From the NCBI GenBank assembly GCA_030633145.1, contig DAOVTM010000027.1, positions 1 through 16,558 on the forward strand: DNA of 16,558 bases, written 5' to 3'. Each line of letters begins with the position of its first letter. Positions within the stretch are counted from its first letter, which is position 1. Below the pieces are notes generated by a model that was not told the origin of the DNA, did not search any database, and was given only the letters and a program-made list of their open reading frames with translations. Origin of the DNA: Desulfobulbaceae bacterium (GTDB lineage: Bacteria; Desulfobacterota; Desulfobulbia; Desulfobulbales; Desulfobulbaceae). Shown piece by piece: positions 1-6,494 of this stretch. A program made the position numbers and the translations under genes.

Positions 1-20
1 CGGTCATTCAAAGTTACCAC

Positions 21-72
21 GCAGGAGCGTGGGAACCAGAGTAAAAGCTGGAGCTTGGGAACCAGAGTAAAA
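21..72. repeat. Two tandem 26-bp repeats of the GGGAACCAG family
   Basis: Bases 21-46 and 47-72 are direct copies that differ at two of 26 positions. Each contains GGGAACCAGAGTAAAA. The second copy contains AGCTTGGGAACCAG, the right half of the palindrome at 5249-5274, so this is a partial member of that dispersed family. The second copy runs into the 5' end of the PIN gene remnant and even supplies its only possible (TTG) start codon. Confidence 0.85.
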
Positions 73-450
73 GATTTTTGGAACAAATTAATCACGAACG
101 AATTACTCTCTGTGATTTCTGTGTTAGTGATTAAAAAAGCATCTCAAGGAAATATTGTAAAAGCTAAAAAACGAAGAGATGCTATTAATGGGTTTCGAGT
201 ACTTGACATTACTGAAAAAGCAGAAAATTTATCAGATTTACTGATAAAACAACACGGTATTCCACAAGAATTTCCCGAAGATGCATTGCACATTGCGATT
301 GCATCCGTAGAAAATATAGATTTTATAGTAACATGGAATTTTAAGCATATAAACAACCCATTTACTAAGAACAAAATTAAAGAGATAATAGAAAAAGCTG
401 GATATACTTGTCCGGTTTTAGCATCTCCAGAAGAATTTTTGGGAGAATAA
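55..450 (+). pseudogene. 5'-truncated PIN-domain (VapC-like) toxin remnant
   Basis: The open frame encodes 131 residues that resemble the middle and C-terminal part of a VapC-like PIN family toxin, a metal-dependent RNase of type II toxin-antitoxin systems. The recognisable C-terminal blocks are EDALHIAIASVENIDF (residues 75-90, two acidic PIN positions) and TWNFKHINNP (93-102), ending in a typical SPEEFLGE. What is missing is the first 30-40 residues, including the N-terminal beta strand with its acidic metal ligand (usually within a Y-I/L-E/D-T motif). The residue I align with the conserved Glu of the second motif is lysine (VIKKAS, K28). The frame begins only with a TTG that lies inside a dispersed repeat, so the original start was lost when the repeat arrived or a deletion occurred there. 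I infer an inactive toxin. The family assignment is from motif memory, not a search. Confidence 0.75.
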
Positions 451-452
451 TA

Positions 453-632
453 ATGAAAGATCCCTATGGAACAGAAATTAGAAAAAATCGTATGAAACAT
501 AGCAAAAAATTTAATTTTGATATTCATGCGATATGCAATGATCTTAGAAAATATCAAAAAGATTTATATGCAATTTCAGAAATCGATAAAGATAAAAAAT
601 TTGCCAATAAATCGTTCCGGCGCACAACTTAA
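453..632 (+). CDS. Small antitoxin-like partner of the PIN toxin
   Basis: Starting at the ATG two bases after the toxin stop, this frame encodes 59 residues beginning MKDPYGTEIRKNRMKHSKKF. This fits a small protein often encoded next to this PIN subfamily, with a pattern like M-x-D-P-I-V-x-E-x-R-x-x-R...F-x-Y-D-x-x-A-I...L. I see the match to residue ~39 (FNFDIHAICNDLRKYQ). The last 20 residues do not fit the usual tail, so the 3' end may be altered. GGGAG at 440-444 lies about 8 bases upstream of the ATG and would serve as ribosome binding site. If the toxin is dead, this is an orphan antitoxin or passive remnant. A longer frame from 408 would overlap the toxin and lacks support. Confidence 0.6.
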   Translation: MKDPYGTEIRKNRMKHSKKFNFDIHAICNDLRKYQKDLYAISEIDKDKKFANKSFRRTT

Positions 633-772
633 AATGCCTGAATTTATCGTTATCGTCAAAAAAGATAAAACTGAGGCTACATAGCACCACTCTAATAAAT
701 AACGTGGAAACGCTAATTAAGGATCTCGCAAAGGATCTCAACTAACAAGGCACTGAGCTTGACCGTAATCCT

Positions 773-814
773 CATTGCTGTTGTGGAGTATCCGAATAAT
801 TCACAATAGCAGTG
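773..814. repeat. Inverted repeat upstream of the AlgJ-like gene
   Basis: CATTGCTGTTGTG (773-785) can pair along all 13 positions with CACAATAGCAGTG (802-814), counting two G-U pairs in RNA, around a 16-base loop. No T-run follows, so it is not a standard intrinsic terminator. It ends 20 bases before the start codon at 835, so it could be a 5' leader structure or an operator. The rest of 633-834 holds nothing I recognise. Confidence 0.55.
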
Positions 815-834
815 AGAGATAAGGTTGACAAGGA

Positions 835-2019
835 ATGTCCATTTATCCATCCAAAAACAGGCTGATAGAGTCATTGATCAGCGGTGTCTTTTTGTCTGCC
901 CTGTTCATCCCCTGTATTCTCTGGCTCGTGCAACAGGATGTCAACCGTTCCGACGCAGAAAAACGGGTCTTGCAGCCCTTTCCCGTACTGGCGGAGCAGC
1001 AGTCGATCACCGGTTTTACCCGCGCCTTTGACAGTTATTTCAAGGATCATTTTGGCCTCCGTAGCCAACTCATCAATCGCTATCAGCGGGAGATGCGCAA
1101 GCGGTTTGGCATGAGCGGGGTAGCCCATGTGATTAACGGTATAGACGGCTGGATGTTTCTCACCGGAGAAGGGATGCTGGAAGACCTGCAGGGGAAGCTG
1201 CGATTCAGCAGCGAGGACGAACAACGCTTCTGGCTATTACTTGGCCAAAAAAAAGAGTGGTTGAACAGTCGCGGCTACGAATATGTGTTTATGGTTGCCC
1301 CTAATAAACAGTCTATTTATCCAGAGTATCATCCACGTTATTATGCGCAGTCACAACAGGAGAGCCGTTTTGAGCAACTGCTGACTGGAAAGCCGATTCG
1401 ATCTCGATCAAACGGGGTTCTCCTTGACCTACGCCCCATTCTACGTGAGAACAAACAGGCACATCGTCTCTATCACAAGACGGATACCCATTGGAACTAT
1501 CGCGGAGCATATCAGGCGTATCATGGTCTCATGGCTCAAATACAGACTCTGTTTCCTGAAGAGCAGATCGGCAGTAGGTTCACCTTTACCACCTTACAGA
1601 AAAAGAATTATGGTGGTGATCTAGCGGTCATGTCTGGACAGCACAAGTCGGTTCGTGAGCAGAGTCCCATTATTGATATCACTGGCTTCACTACCCTGCA
1701 TGGTCACTCGATGGGCAGAGAGTTTCAGCAATTTTTTGATGTGAGGCAGCTGAAACCGTTTCGCACCAACAAAATTGGAAAACCCCTGCGGGTACTGGTG
1801 CTGCATGACTCCTTTTTTAACCACTTAAAACCATTTGTTTCTGAGAGCTTTGCTCAGGTGCTTTATGTCTGGCAGTACTATGACGAATCGACTATGGCAT
1901 TTTTCACTGAGGAAAAACTTGCCAGACTCCTTGCAATGTATCAGCCGGATCTGGTGATTGAGGAGACCGTGGAACGGTATCTGCCCCGTTTTTTAAAGGT
2001 CAATGATTATGCCTGGTAA
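835..2019 (+). CDS. AlgJ/AlgX-like SGNH O-acetyltransferase-type protein
   Basis: A 394-residue protein of the AlgX/AlgJ/DHHW group, membrane-anchored SGNH-fold proteins that transfer acetyl groups to exopolysaccharide in the periplasm. One N-terminal membrane segment (about residues 12-32) precedes the exported domain. Family blocks in order: DHFGLR (71-76), GIDGWMFL (102-109), APNKQSIYP (155-163), the TDTHWN motif (216-221) with Asp217 and His219, GGDLA (260-264), and VLHDSFF (322-328) giving Ser326 as nucleophile. The catalytic set therefore appears complete. The ATG at 835 is chosen because the anchor follows directly; ATAAGG at 819-824 is 10 bases upstream. The next gene, a glycosyltransferase, overlaps its 3' end, suggesting translational coupling and a shared role in polysaccharide decoration. 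No MBOAT (AlgI-like) acetyl exporter is in the window, so the acetyl source and the polymer are unknown. Confidence 0.85.
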   Translation: MSIYPSKNRLIESLISGVFLSALFIPCILWLVQQDVNRSDAEKRVLQPFPVLAEQQSITGFTRAFDSYFKDHFGLRSQLINRYQREMRKRFGMSGVAHVINGIDGWMFLTGEGMLEDLQGKLRFSSEDEQRFWLLLGQKKEWLNSRGYEYVFMVAPNKQSIYPEYHPRYYAQSQQESRFEQLLTGKPIRSRSNGVLLDLRPILRENKQAHRLYHKTDTHWNYRGAYQAYHGLMAQIQTLFPEEQIGSRFTFTTLQKKNYGGDLAVMSGQHKSVREQSPIIDITGFTTLHGHSMGREFQQFFDVRQLKPFRTNKIGKPLRVLVLHDSFFNHLKPFVSESFAQVLYVWQYYDESTMAFFTEEKLARLLAMYQPDLVIEETVERYLPRFLKVNDYAW

Positions 2020-2881
2020 AGGAATAGGTAAAGGAACAGGTCAGCAATTTGCACCTGTATCGGTAATTATCCCAACTTTTAACAGGGTTAGATTTCTTGA
2101 AAAATCCATTGGTTCTGTTTTGGGACAGACCCTTGGCTGTGCTGAAATCCTGGTGGTGGATGATGGTTCAAGCGATGGAACCGCAGAAATGGTGGCCGGA
2201 CTGGCTGAACAGGGCAGGGCAGGGCTTCGGTATATCTATCAGGATAATCAGGGTGCATCAGCAGCTCGTAACAGGGGGATTGCAGAGGCAGCGCATGACC
2301 TGCTCTGTTTTCTTGATTCCGATGACTGGTGGGATCTGCGCAAGCTGGAACTCCAGTTTGCGGCCATGGAAGAGCAGCCTGATTCCCTGGTCTCCCATAC
2401 CAGGGAACTCTGGTTTCGGCACGGTAAACGGGTTAATCAGAAAAAAAAACATGCACCTCCGCATGGCAATATCTTTCAGCGATCACTGGGGATGTGTGTG
2501 GTTGGGATGTCCACGGTGATGGTGCGCAGAGAGCTGTTTGATCGTTACGGTACCTTTGATGAGTCCCTGCTCTGTTGTGAGGATTACGACCTCTGGTTGC
2601 GGGTTGGCTGCCAGGAAGAATTTTTTCTTATTGATGCACCCCTGACCCTGAAAGATGGGGGGCGTGCAGATCAGTTATCTGCTATTCACCGGCTGGGCAT
2701 GGATACCTGGCGTATCAGGTCACTCTGTAACCTTCTTGAGAGCGGGGTGCTTGATGATGACCAGTACCAGGCAGCCCTGGCTGAGCTAATTAGAAAATGT
2801 ACGATTTATGGAACTGGCTGTATTAAGCACGGGCGGCAGAAGGATGGAGAACGATACCTTGCCCTGCCTGAAAAATATTGA
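2003..2881 (+). CDS. Family 2 glycosyltransferase
   Basis: A 292-residue GT-A fold glycosyltransferase that would transfer a sugar from a nucleotide-sugar donor, probably at the cytoplasmic face. The GT2 signature is clear: VSVIIPTFNR (19-28), VVDDGSSDGT (51-60), NQGASAARNRG (82-92), the metal-binding LDSDD (104-108), and the acidic segment CEDYDLWLR (192-200) that holds the likely base. No membrane segment is evident. The gene overlaps the end of the AlgJ-like gene by 17 bases. Two ATGs compete: 2003, only 3 bases after AAAGG (1995-1999), and 2009, 9 bases after it and so better spaced. The first 17 residues are Gly/Lys-rich and outside the fold. Acceptor and sugar cannot be read from the sequence. 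Pairing with an acetyltransferase-like gene points to a surface or extracellular glycan. Confidence 0.9.
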   Translation: MIMPGKGIGKGTGQQFAPVSVIIPTFNRVRFLEKSIGSVLGQTLGCAEILVVDDGSSDGTAEMVAGLAEQGRAGLRYIYQDNQGASAARNRGIAEAAHDLLCFLDSDDWWDLRKLELQFAAMEEQPDSLVSHTRELWFRHGKRVNQKKKHAPPHGNIFQRSLGMCVVGMSTVMVRRELFDRYGTFDESLLCCEDYDLWLRVGCQEEFFLIDAPLTLKDGGRADQLSAIHRLGMDTWRIRSLCNLLESGVLDDDQYQAALAELIRKCTIYGTGCIKHGRQKDGERYLALPEKY

Positions 2882-2906
2882 TGAATACGCAAAAAAACTG
2901 TTTTTC

Positions 2907-2978
2907 ACCACAGAGGACACAGAGATCACAGAGAAAAACAACTCCTTCCAGGAATGTTGACTCTGTACTCTCTGTGGT
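2907..2978. repeat. Imperfect inverted repeat of the CACAGAG type
   Basis: Bases 2907-2924 (ACCACAGAGGACACAGAG) and 2961-2978 (CTCTGTACTCTCTGTGGT) are nearly reverse complements. They flank a further CACAGAG and a 36-base loop between the glycosyltransferase and the SPL-like gene. I recall similar CACAGAG-rich intergenic palindromes from many bacterial genomes. No T-tract follows, so a terminator role is uncertain. Confidence 0.6.
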
Positions 2979-2991
2979 AAATTAAGGAAAA

Positions 2992-4098
2992 ATGTCATAC
3001 GGAAATCCAGCACAATATATCAAGCAGTTATATGTCACTCAGGAGTGCAGCAAGAACGACTATGCCAGGGAGATCATTGAGCGCAGCCAGCTGCCAGTAA
3101 CCATCATTGACGACCGGTCACAACCGGATATCCCGGGCCAGTATCCAGACAACCTTACTCAGGGTAAGCACCATCTTCTCCTCTGCCGCAACCGGGGCCA
3201 GTTCTTCAAGCCCTGTCCTGGCACCAGAGAATACACCTGCTGTGAGTACCAGGTTCTGAATATTGGCATGGGCTGCCCCATGGACTGTGTCTATTGCATC
3301 CTCCAGGCATACCTCAATAATCCATGGATCAGCTTTTTTGTAAATATTGACGATCTGATGGCCGAGCTTGACACCGCCTTTGCCACCGAACCAGACAGGT
3401 TTTGGCGAATCGGCACCGGAGAGTTCACCGACAGCCTTGCCCTGGACAGTCTTACCCGGTTCAGTCCACACCTGGTCAACTATATGCGTGACAAGAAACG
3501 GGCAGTACTGGAGTTGAAGTCAAAGTCCGTGGTCATAGAGAACCTTAAAGGACTCGATCATGGCGGCAGAACCCTTGTTGCCTGGTCATTGAACAGCGGC
3601 TCGATCATGGAGCAGGAGGAAATCCGAACCGCCAGTTTTGAAGAACGACTGGCAGCAGCAGCACAATGTGCTGATTGGGGCTACCGGCTGGCCTTTCATT
3701 TTGACCCGATTATCCTCCATGATAACTGGCAACAGGGGTATCGGAAAACCATCAGAAGATTATTTGAGGTGGTACCCGCAGACCAAATTTGCTGGATAAG
3801 TCTGGGTGCCCTGCGTTATCTCCCCTCCCTCAAGGCCATTGCCACCAGTCGTTTTCCCGGTTCCCGCTTTTTTTACCAGGAGTTCATTGACGGGCTGGAT
3901 GGCAAGGCACGCTATTTTCGTACCCAACGGGTGGAGATGTACAAGCTCATTGCCGATGAGCTGGCCCGCTTTGTAAAGTCGGAAACCTGTGTCTATTTCT
4001 GTATGGAAAGCGATAATATCTGGCAGGAGGTGTTTGGTTTCAGCCCGGAAGAGAAGGGTGGTTTGGGGGCTATGCTTGATCGGAGTGTGAATGAATAA
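2992..4098 (+). CDS. SPL-family radical SAM protein (spore photoproduct lyase-like)
   Basis: A 368-residue radical SAM enzyme related to spore photoproduct lyase, which repairs a UV-made thymine dimer by hydrogen abstraction. The cluster-binding CX3CX2C is GCPMDCVYC, with Cys95, Cys99 and Cys102. Further family blocks are RIGTGEFTDSLALD (139-152), LELKSKS (173-179), FHFDPI (235-240), WISLGALRY (268-276) and the C-terminal FCMESDNIW (336-344). In Bacillus SplB the hydrogen donor Cys141 lies about 45 residues after the cluster. Here that stretch reads GTGEFTDS and has no cysteine between 103 and 225, so the reaction is probably not classical spore photoproduct repair; another DNA or nucleotide lesion is possible. 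The ATG at 2992 follows TAAGGA with short spacing. It stands alone, in line with the upstream pair, and no sporulation genes are near. Confidence 0.8.
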   Translation: MSYGNPAQYIKQLYVTQECSKNDYAREIIERSQLPVTIIDDRSQPDIPGQYPDNLTQGKHHLLLCRNRGQFFKPCPGTREYTCCEYQVLNIGMGCPMDCVYCILQAYLNNPWISFFVNIDDLMAELDTAFATEPDRFWRIGTGEFTDSLALDSLTRFSPHLVNYMRDKKRAVLELKSKSVVIENLKGLDHGGRTLVAWSLNSGSIMEQEEIRTASFEERLAAAAQCADWGYRLAFHFDPIILHDNWQQGYRKTIRRLFEVVPADQICWISLGALRYLPSLKAIATSRFPGSRFFYQEFIDGLDGKARYFRTQRVEMYKLIADELARFVKSETCVYFCMESDNIWQEVFGFSPEEKGGLGAMLDRSVNE

Positions 4099-4127
4099 AT
4101 CTGATTAAAATAATTATAAAAAATATG

Positions 4128-4314
4128 GGCATCCTTCATATTGGTGCAAAAGTAGTCGAAGTCTGCGCTTATCTGACACTTTCGAGGTTGTAACCACTTT
4201 TGGTGCATAAAATGCACCCTACAAAGTTCCGTTTATACAACAATGTAGGGTGCGTTTTACGCACCGGTCGAATTACTTGATGAAAAAAGTGTCAACTAAC
4301 AAATGAAGGATGCC
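4128..4314. mobile_element. MITE-like element A carrying a GGTGCG palindrome
   Basis: A 187-bp element bounded by inverted ends GGCATCCTTCAT (4128-4139) and ATGAAGGATGCC (4303-4314). The flanking octamers AAAATATG (4120-4127) and AAAATAGG (4315-4322) match at 7 of 8 positions, as expected for an aged 8-bp target duplication. No coding frame is inside. The left end also shares AAAAGTAGT-C/T-GA, and the right end AAAAGTGTCAACT, with element B, in the same orientation. Together with a few flanking bases it fills the gap between the SPL-like gene and ssb. The transposase that moves it is not in the window. Confidence 0.75.
4202..4265. repeat. 22-bp-arm palindrome of the TGTAGGGTGCG type
   Basis: Arms 4202-4223 and 4244-4265 are reverse complements at 20 of 22 positions, around a 20-base loop. 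The cores are GCACCCTACA and TGTAGGGTGC. I recall similar TGTAGGGTGCG palindromes as common dispersed intergenic repeats in other bacteria. Here it occupies the centre of mobile element A. Confidence 0.8.
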
Positions 4315-4421
4315 AAAATAGGATAAAAAATATTTTACAAATTGCGGGTGGATTTTTTTCTCTTTGCGGTTATTATGCTTTAAAGTAATCAACTGAAAAA
4401 TTATTACCAGAGAGGAGAAAC

Positions 4422-4994
4422 ATGATAAATAAAGCTATTATAATTGGTCACCTTGGCTCTGACCCTGAACAGCGGTTTACCCAGAGCGGTGCTGCCATGG
4501 CAAACTTCAGTGTTGCCACTACAGAACGTTGGAAGGATAAAGATGGCCAGCAGCAGGAACAGACCGAGTGGCATCGTATTATTGCCTGGAGACGGCTGGC
4601 AGAGATCTGCTGCGAATATCTCCATAAGGGATCACGTGTATATATAGAAGGTAAACTGCAGACCCGCAAATGGCAGGATCAGAACGGCAATGATCGCTAT
4701 ACTACTGAAATTGTTGCCCGTGAGATGAAAATGTTATCAGCCCGTGGCGAAGGTGGTGGCGGAGGTTACGGTGGAGACCCAGGCCCGGCTGAGCCTCCGA
4801 GCGGATATGGTGACAGCCAGGACAGCAACAGTTATGGTACTGACGGCGGTGACTCCTATGACGGCGGTACATCTGCCGGTGGTACACCTGCCGGCAGTAC
4901 ATCTGCCAGTGGTACACCTTCTGGGGAAGGCAGTACATCAGGTGGTGAGGCAACCGGAGGCGGCAGCAGCACAGGTTCTGATGTACCTTTTTAA
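4422..4994 (+). CDS. ssb: Single-stranded DNA-binding protein
   Basis: A 190-residue SSB that coats single-stranded DNA in replication, repair and recombination and recruits partners through its C-terminal tip. The OB fold covers about residues 1-107: MINKAIIIGHLGSDPE at the start, FSVATTERW (29-37), TEWHRIIAW (48-56) and YIEGKLQTRKW (74-84), with the usual aromatic DNA-stacking positions. A Gly/Ser/Thr-rich disordered linker follows, made partly of 15-bp DNA repeats. The tip is GSDVPF, keeping the terminal Pro-Phe but with one acidic residue where the E. coli tip has three. The start is firm: GAGGAG at 4412-4417 lies just upstream of the ATG. The gene is a single unit with its own terminator at 5038-5073, bracketed by two MITE-like elements. 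Confidence 0.95.
   Translation: MINKAIIIGHLGSDPEQRFTQSGAAMANFSVATTERWKDKDGQQQEQTEWHRIIAWRRLAEICCEYLHKGSRVYIEGKLQTRKWQDQNGNDRYTTEIVAREMKMLSARGEGGGGGYGGDPGPAEPPSGYGDSQDSNSYGTDGGDSYDGGTSAGGTPAGSTSASGTPSGEGSTSGGEATGGGSSTGSDVPF
4863..4922 (+). repeat. Four 15-bp tandem repeats in the ssb linker
   Basis: Units at 4863, 4878, 4893 and 4908 follow the pattern GGCGGTACATCTGCC / GGTGGTACACCTGCC and encode the pentapeptides GGTSA, GGTPA, GSTSA and SGTPS (residues 148-167). The repeat is in frame, so gain or loss of units would only change linker length. A related partial unit lies just downstream. Confidence 0.8.
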
Positions 4995-5037
4995 TTGATT
5001 ATCACAAAAAAGTGATTGTCGCGCAAAAGGATGCTTA

Positions 5038-5073
5038 CGGCAAGGGGCAGTTCAGCCCCTGCCGTTTTTTTTT
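5038..5073 (+). terminator. Intrinsic terminator of ssb
   Basis: CGGCAAGGGGC (5038-5048) pairs with GCCCCTGCCG (5055-5064) with one bulged A and a 6-base loop, followed directly by nine T's (5065-5073). It lies 44 bases after the ssb stop codon. This is a textbook rho-independent terminator. Confidence 0.93.
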
Positions 5074-5098
5074 GCCAAAACAAAATAGTTCAAATATC

Positions 5099-5314
5099 GG
5101 CATCCTTCATTTCAGGCGAAAAGTAGTTGACCCTTTTGGTAATACATTGCTCCCACAATGCTCCTGGTTCCCAAGCTCCAGCTTGGGGACAATACCTCGG
5201 AAGCTCCAGCTTCCCGGCTATCACGAGAAGCTGGAGCTTCTAAAAATAGGTTCCCAAGCTGGAGCTTGGGAACCAGATTGTGCGAAAAGTGTCAACTGGC
5301 AAATGAAGGATGCC
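5099..5314. mobile_element. MITE-like element B carrying AAGCT palindromes
   Basis: A 216-bp element with inverted ends GGCATCCTTCATTT (5099-5112) and AAATGAAGGATGCC (5301-5314). The flanks are a perfect 8-bp direct repeat, CAAATATC at 5091-5098 and 5315-5322, reading as a target-site duplication from insertion between ssb and the DnaJ-like gene. The ends match element A in sequence and orientation, with AGTTGAC-x-CTTTT just inside both ends. There is no coding frame. The rest of 4995-5441 holds the ssb terminator, this element and the dnaJ-like promoter. Confidence 0.82.
5166..5274. repeat. Four nested AAGCT-centred palindromes
   Basis: Palindromes at 5167-5190, 5199-5214, 5226-5241 and 5249-5274 share an AAGCT-NN-AGCTT core; the last, GGTTCCCAAGCT-GG-AGCTTGGGAACC, is perfect. 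The first two have CC centres and the last two GG centres, so first pairs with fourth and second with third. The whole block folds into one long hairpin, extended by CACAAT (5154-5159) against ATTGTG (5277-5282). A half copy of the fourth palindrome occurs at 47-65. Confidence 0.85.
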
Positions 5315-5344
5315 CAAATATCGTATTAAAAACGATCCAGTAAA

Positions 5345-5372
5345 TAGACAATTTCCATATCGTTCTTATAGT
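5345..5372 (+). promoter_or_regulatory. Candidate sigma-70 promoter for the DnaJ-like gene
   Basis: TAGACA (5345-5350), a 16-base spacer and TATAGT (5367-5372) each match the sigma-70 consensus at 5 of 6 positions, about 70 bases upstream of the ATG at 5442. I see no heat-shock sigma-32 or CIRCE-type element. Confidence 0.5.
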
Positions 5373-5441
5373 AAATACATCTTCCGGATTCGTGAACGGA
5401 GTACTCGATAAATAGAACAACACATCACGCATAAAAGAGAT

Positions 5442-6401
5442 ATGGAATACTATAAAACCCTTGGAGTTGAGAAGTCGGCATCTGCCGATCAGATAAAAAA
5501 GGCATACCGTAAACTGGCCTTAAAGTATCATCCGGATAAAAACCCGGACGATAAGGAGGCAGAAGAAACATTCAAAAAGATAAGTGAAGCTTATGCTGTA
5601 CTTTCGGATGCAAAAAAACGTCAGGAATACGATACCTACGGTTCAGCCGGTTTTCAGCAGCGCTACTCCCGTGAGGATATTTTTAAAGGTTTTGATCTCA
5701 ACGATATCCTCAAGCAATTTGGTGTTGGCGGCCAGGGTGGCAGGGGTGGTTTCAAAGGGTTCAGCAGTGGCGGCGGTTCCGGTTTTGGCGGTTTCAGCGG
5801 CGGGGGCAGTCCGTTTGGTGATATGTTTGGTCAGGGCGGAGGCGGTTGTGGTGGCGGCGGTTGTCGTCCCCAGCCCATGAAGGGACATGATCTCACTTAT
5901 GAGTTGTCTGTCTCTCTGGAGGATGTCCTGCATGGTACGGAAAAGAATATCAACCTGCGTCACAACGGCACTCCTCAGAATATTTCTGTCAAGGTACCCA
6001 AGGGAATTGAAGCGGGAAAACGGCTGCGCCTGTCTGGTAAGGGTGCGCCTTCCGATACTGGTGGCCCGCCTGGTGACCTCTATCTCAAGGTTTCCATCCA
6101 GCCCCATGAATTTTTTACCCGGGACGGAGATAACCTGCTCATGGAAAAGAAGATTCCTTTCAGTGATGCCTGCCTGGGGACTTCGGTGGAGATTGCCTCT
6201 CTGGACGGGAAAAAATTTAAGATCAAGGTTCCTGCGGGGGTTCAGCAGGATGCAAAGCTGCGAATCCGTGGACACGGTCTGCCAGCGGGTCCCATAGGAG
6301 ATCGCGGCAATATATACGTTAAGGTTCTGGTGCAGATACCAAAAGAGTTGAATGAGGAGCAGCAGGAGAGTGTGCAGAAGCTTGCTGAGCTTGGGCTGTA
6401 A
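5442..6401 (+). CDS. DnaJ/CbpA-like co-chaperone without zinc finger
   Basis: A 319-residue J-domain protein that would stimulate the ATPase of DnaK (Hsp70) and deliver unfolded clients. The J-domain fills residues 1-70 with the essential HPD at 30-32. A Gly/Phe-rich linker follows (about 95-143), containing only two cysteines, so the CXXCXGXG zinc-finger repeats of DnaJ proper are absent. The C-terminal client-binding domains run from about 148 to 310 (GHDLTYELSVSLEDVLHGTE; PPGDLYLKVSIQPHEFF; GDRGNIYVKVLVQIP). This layout and length match class B proteins such as CbpA (about 306 residues) and 'DnaJ C-terminal domain' proteins. No dnaK or grpE lies nearby. The ribosome binding site is weak (AAAGAGA directly before the ATG). 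A 276-residue antisense frame over this gene is low-complexity and ignored. Confidence 0.92.
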   Translation: MEYYKTLGVEKSASADQIKKAYRKLALKYHPDKNPDDKEAEETFKKISEAYAVLSDAKKRQEYDTYGSAGFQQRYSREDIFKGFDLNDILKQFGVGGQGGRGGFKGFSSGGGSGFGGFSGGGSPFGDMFGQGGGGCGGGGCRPQPMKGHDLTYELSVSLEDVLHGTEKNINLRHNGTPQNISVKVPKGIEAGKRLRLSGKGAPSDTGGPPGDLYLKVSIQPHEFFTRDGDNLLMEKKIPFSDACLGTSVEIASLDGKKFKIKVPAGVQQDAKLRIRGHGLPAGPIGDRGNIYVKVLVQIPKELNEEQQESVQKLAELGL

Positions 6402-6447
6402 GTAAGAACCCAGCCCGATCAAATAATCTACTGAGTAATCGATGTGT

Positions 6448-6468
6448 GCGGGGGAAGGGTTCCCCCGC
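6448..6468. repeat. Perfect 9-bp GC-rich hairpin
   Basis: GCGGGGGAA (6448-6456) and TTCCCCCGC (6460-6468) form a perfect stem around GGG. It lies between the DnaJ-like gene and the small exported protein, 26 bases before the latter's ATG. There is no T-tract, so it could weaken read-through, protect RNA ends or act in the 5' leader rather than terminate fully. Confidence 0.6.
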
Positions 6469-6494
6469 TTCAAAGAACACTGAACAGGAATGAG

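Noticed and set aside
4341..4376. Promoter of ssb from TTGCGG and TATTAT
   Set aside because: The spacing is 23 bases for the first TTGCGG and far too short for the second, so no pair is convincing.
4702..4953. His/Tyr/Gln-rich minus-strand frame over the ssb linker
   Set aside because: It is the reverse complement of the 15-bp ssb repeats, not an independent metal-binding protein.
5166..5274. Possible CRISPR array from repeated AAGCTCC/GGAGCTT units
   Set aside because: The units alternate orientation, differ in length, have short unequal gaps, and no cas genes are near. They are nested palindromes inside a mobile element.
5643..6473. 276-residue minus-strand frame across the DnaJ-like gene
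   Set aside because: Low-complexity Thr/Ala stretches mirror the Gly-rich linker of the real gene; no domain seen.
6444..6494. Extended start of the small exported protein at 6444
   Set aside because: It would start inside a hairpin and place 17 residues ahead of a standard signal peptide; ATG at 6495 with AGGAA upstream is better.
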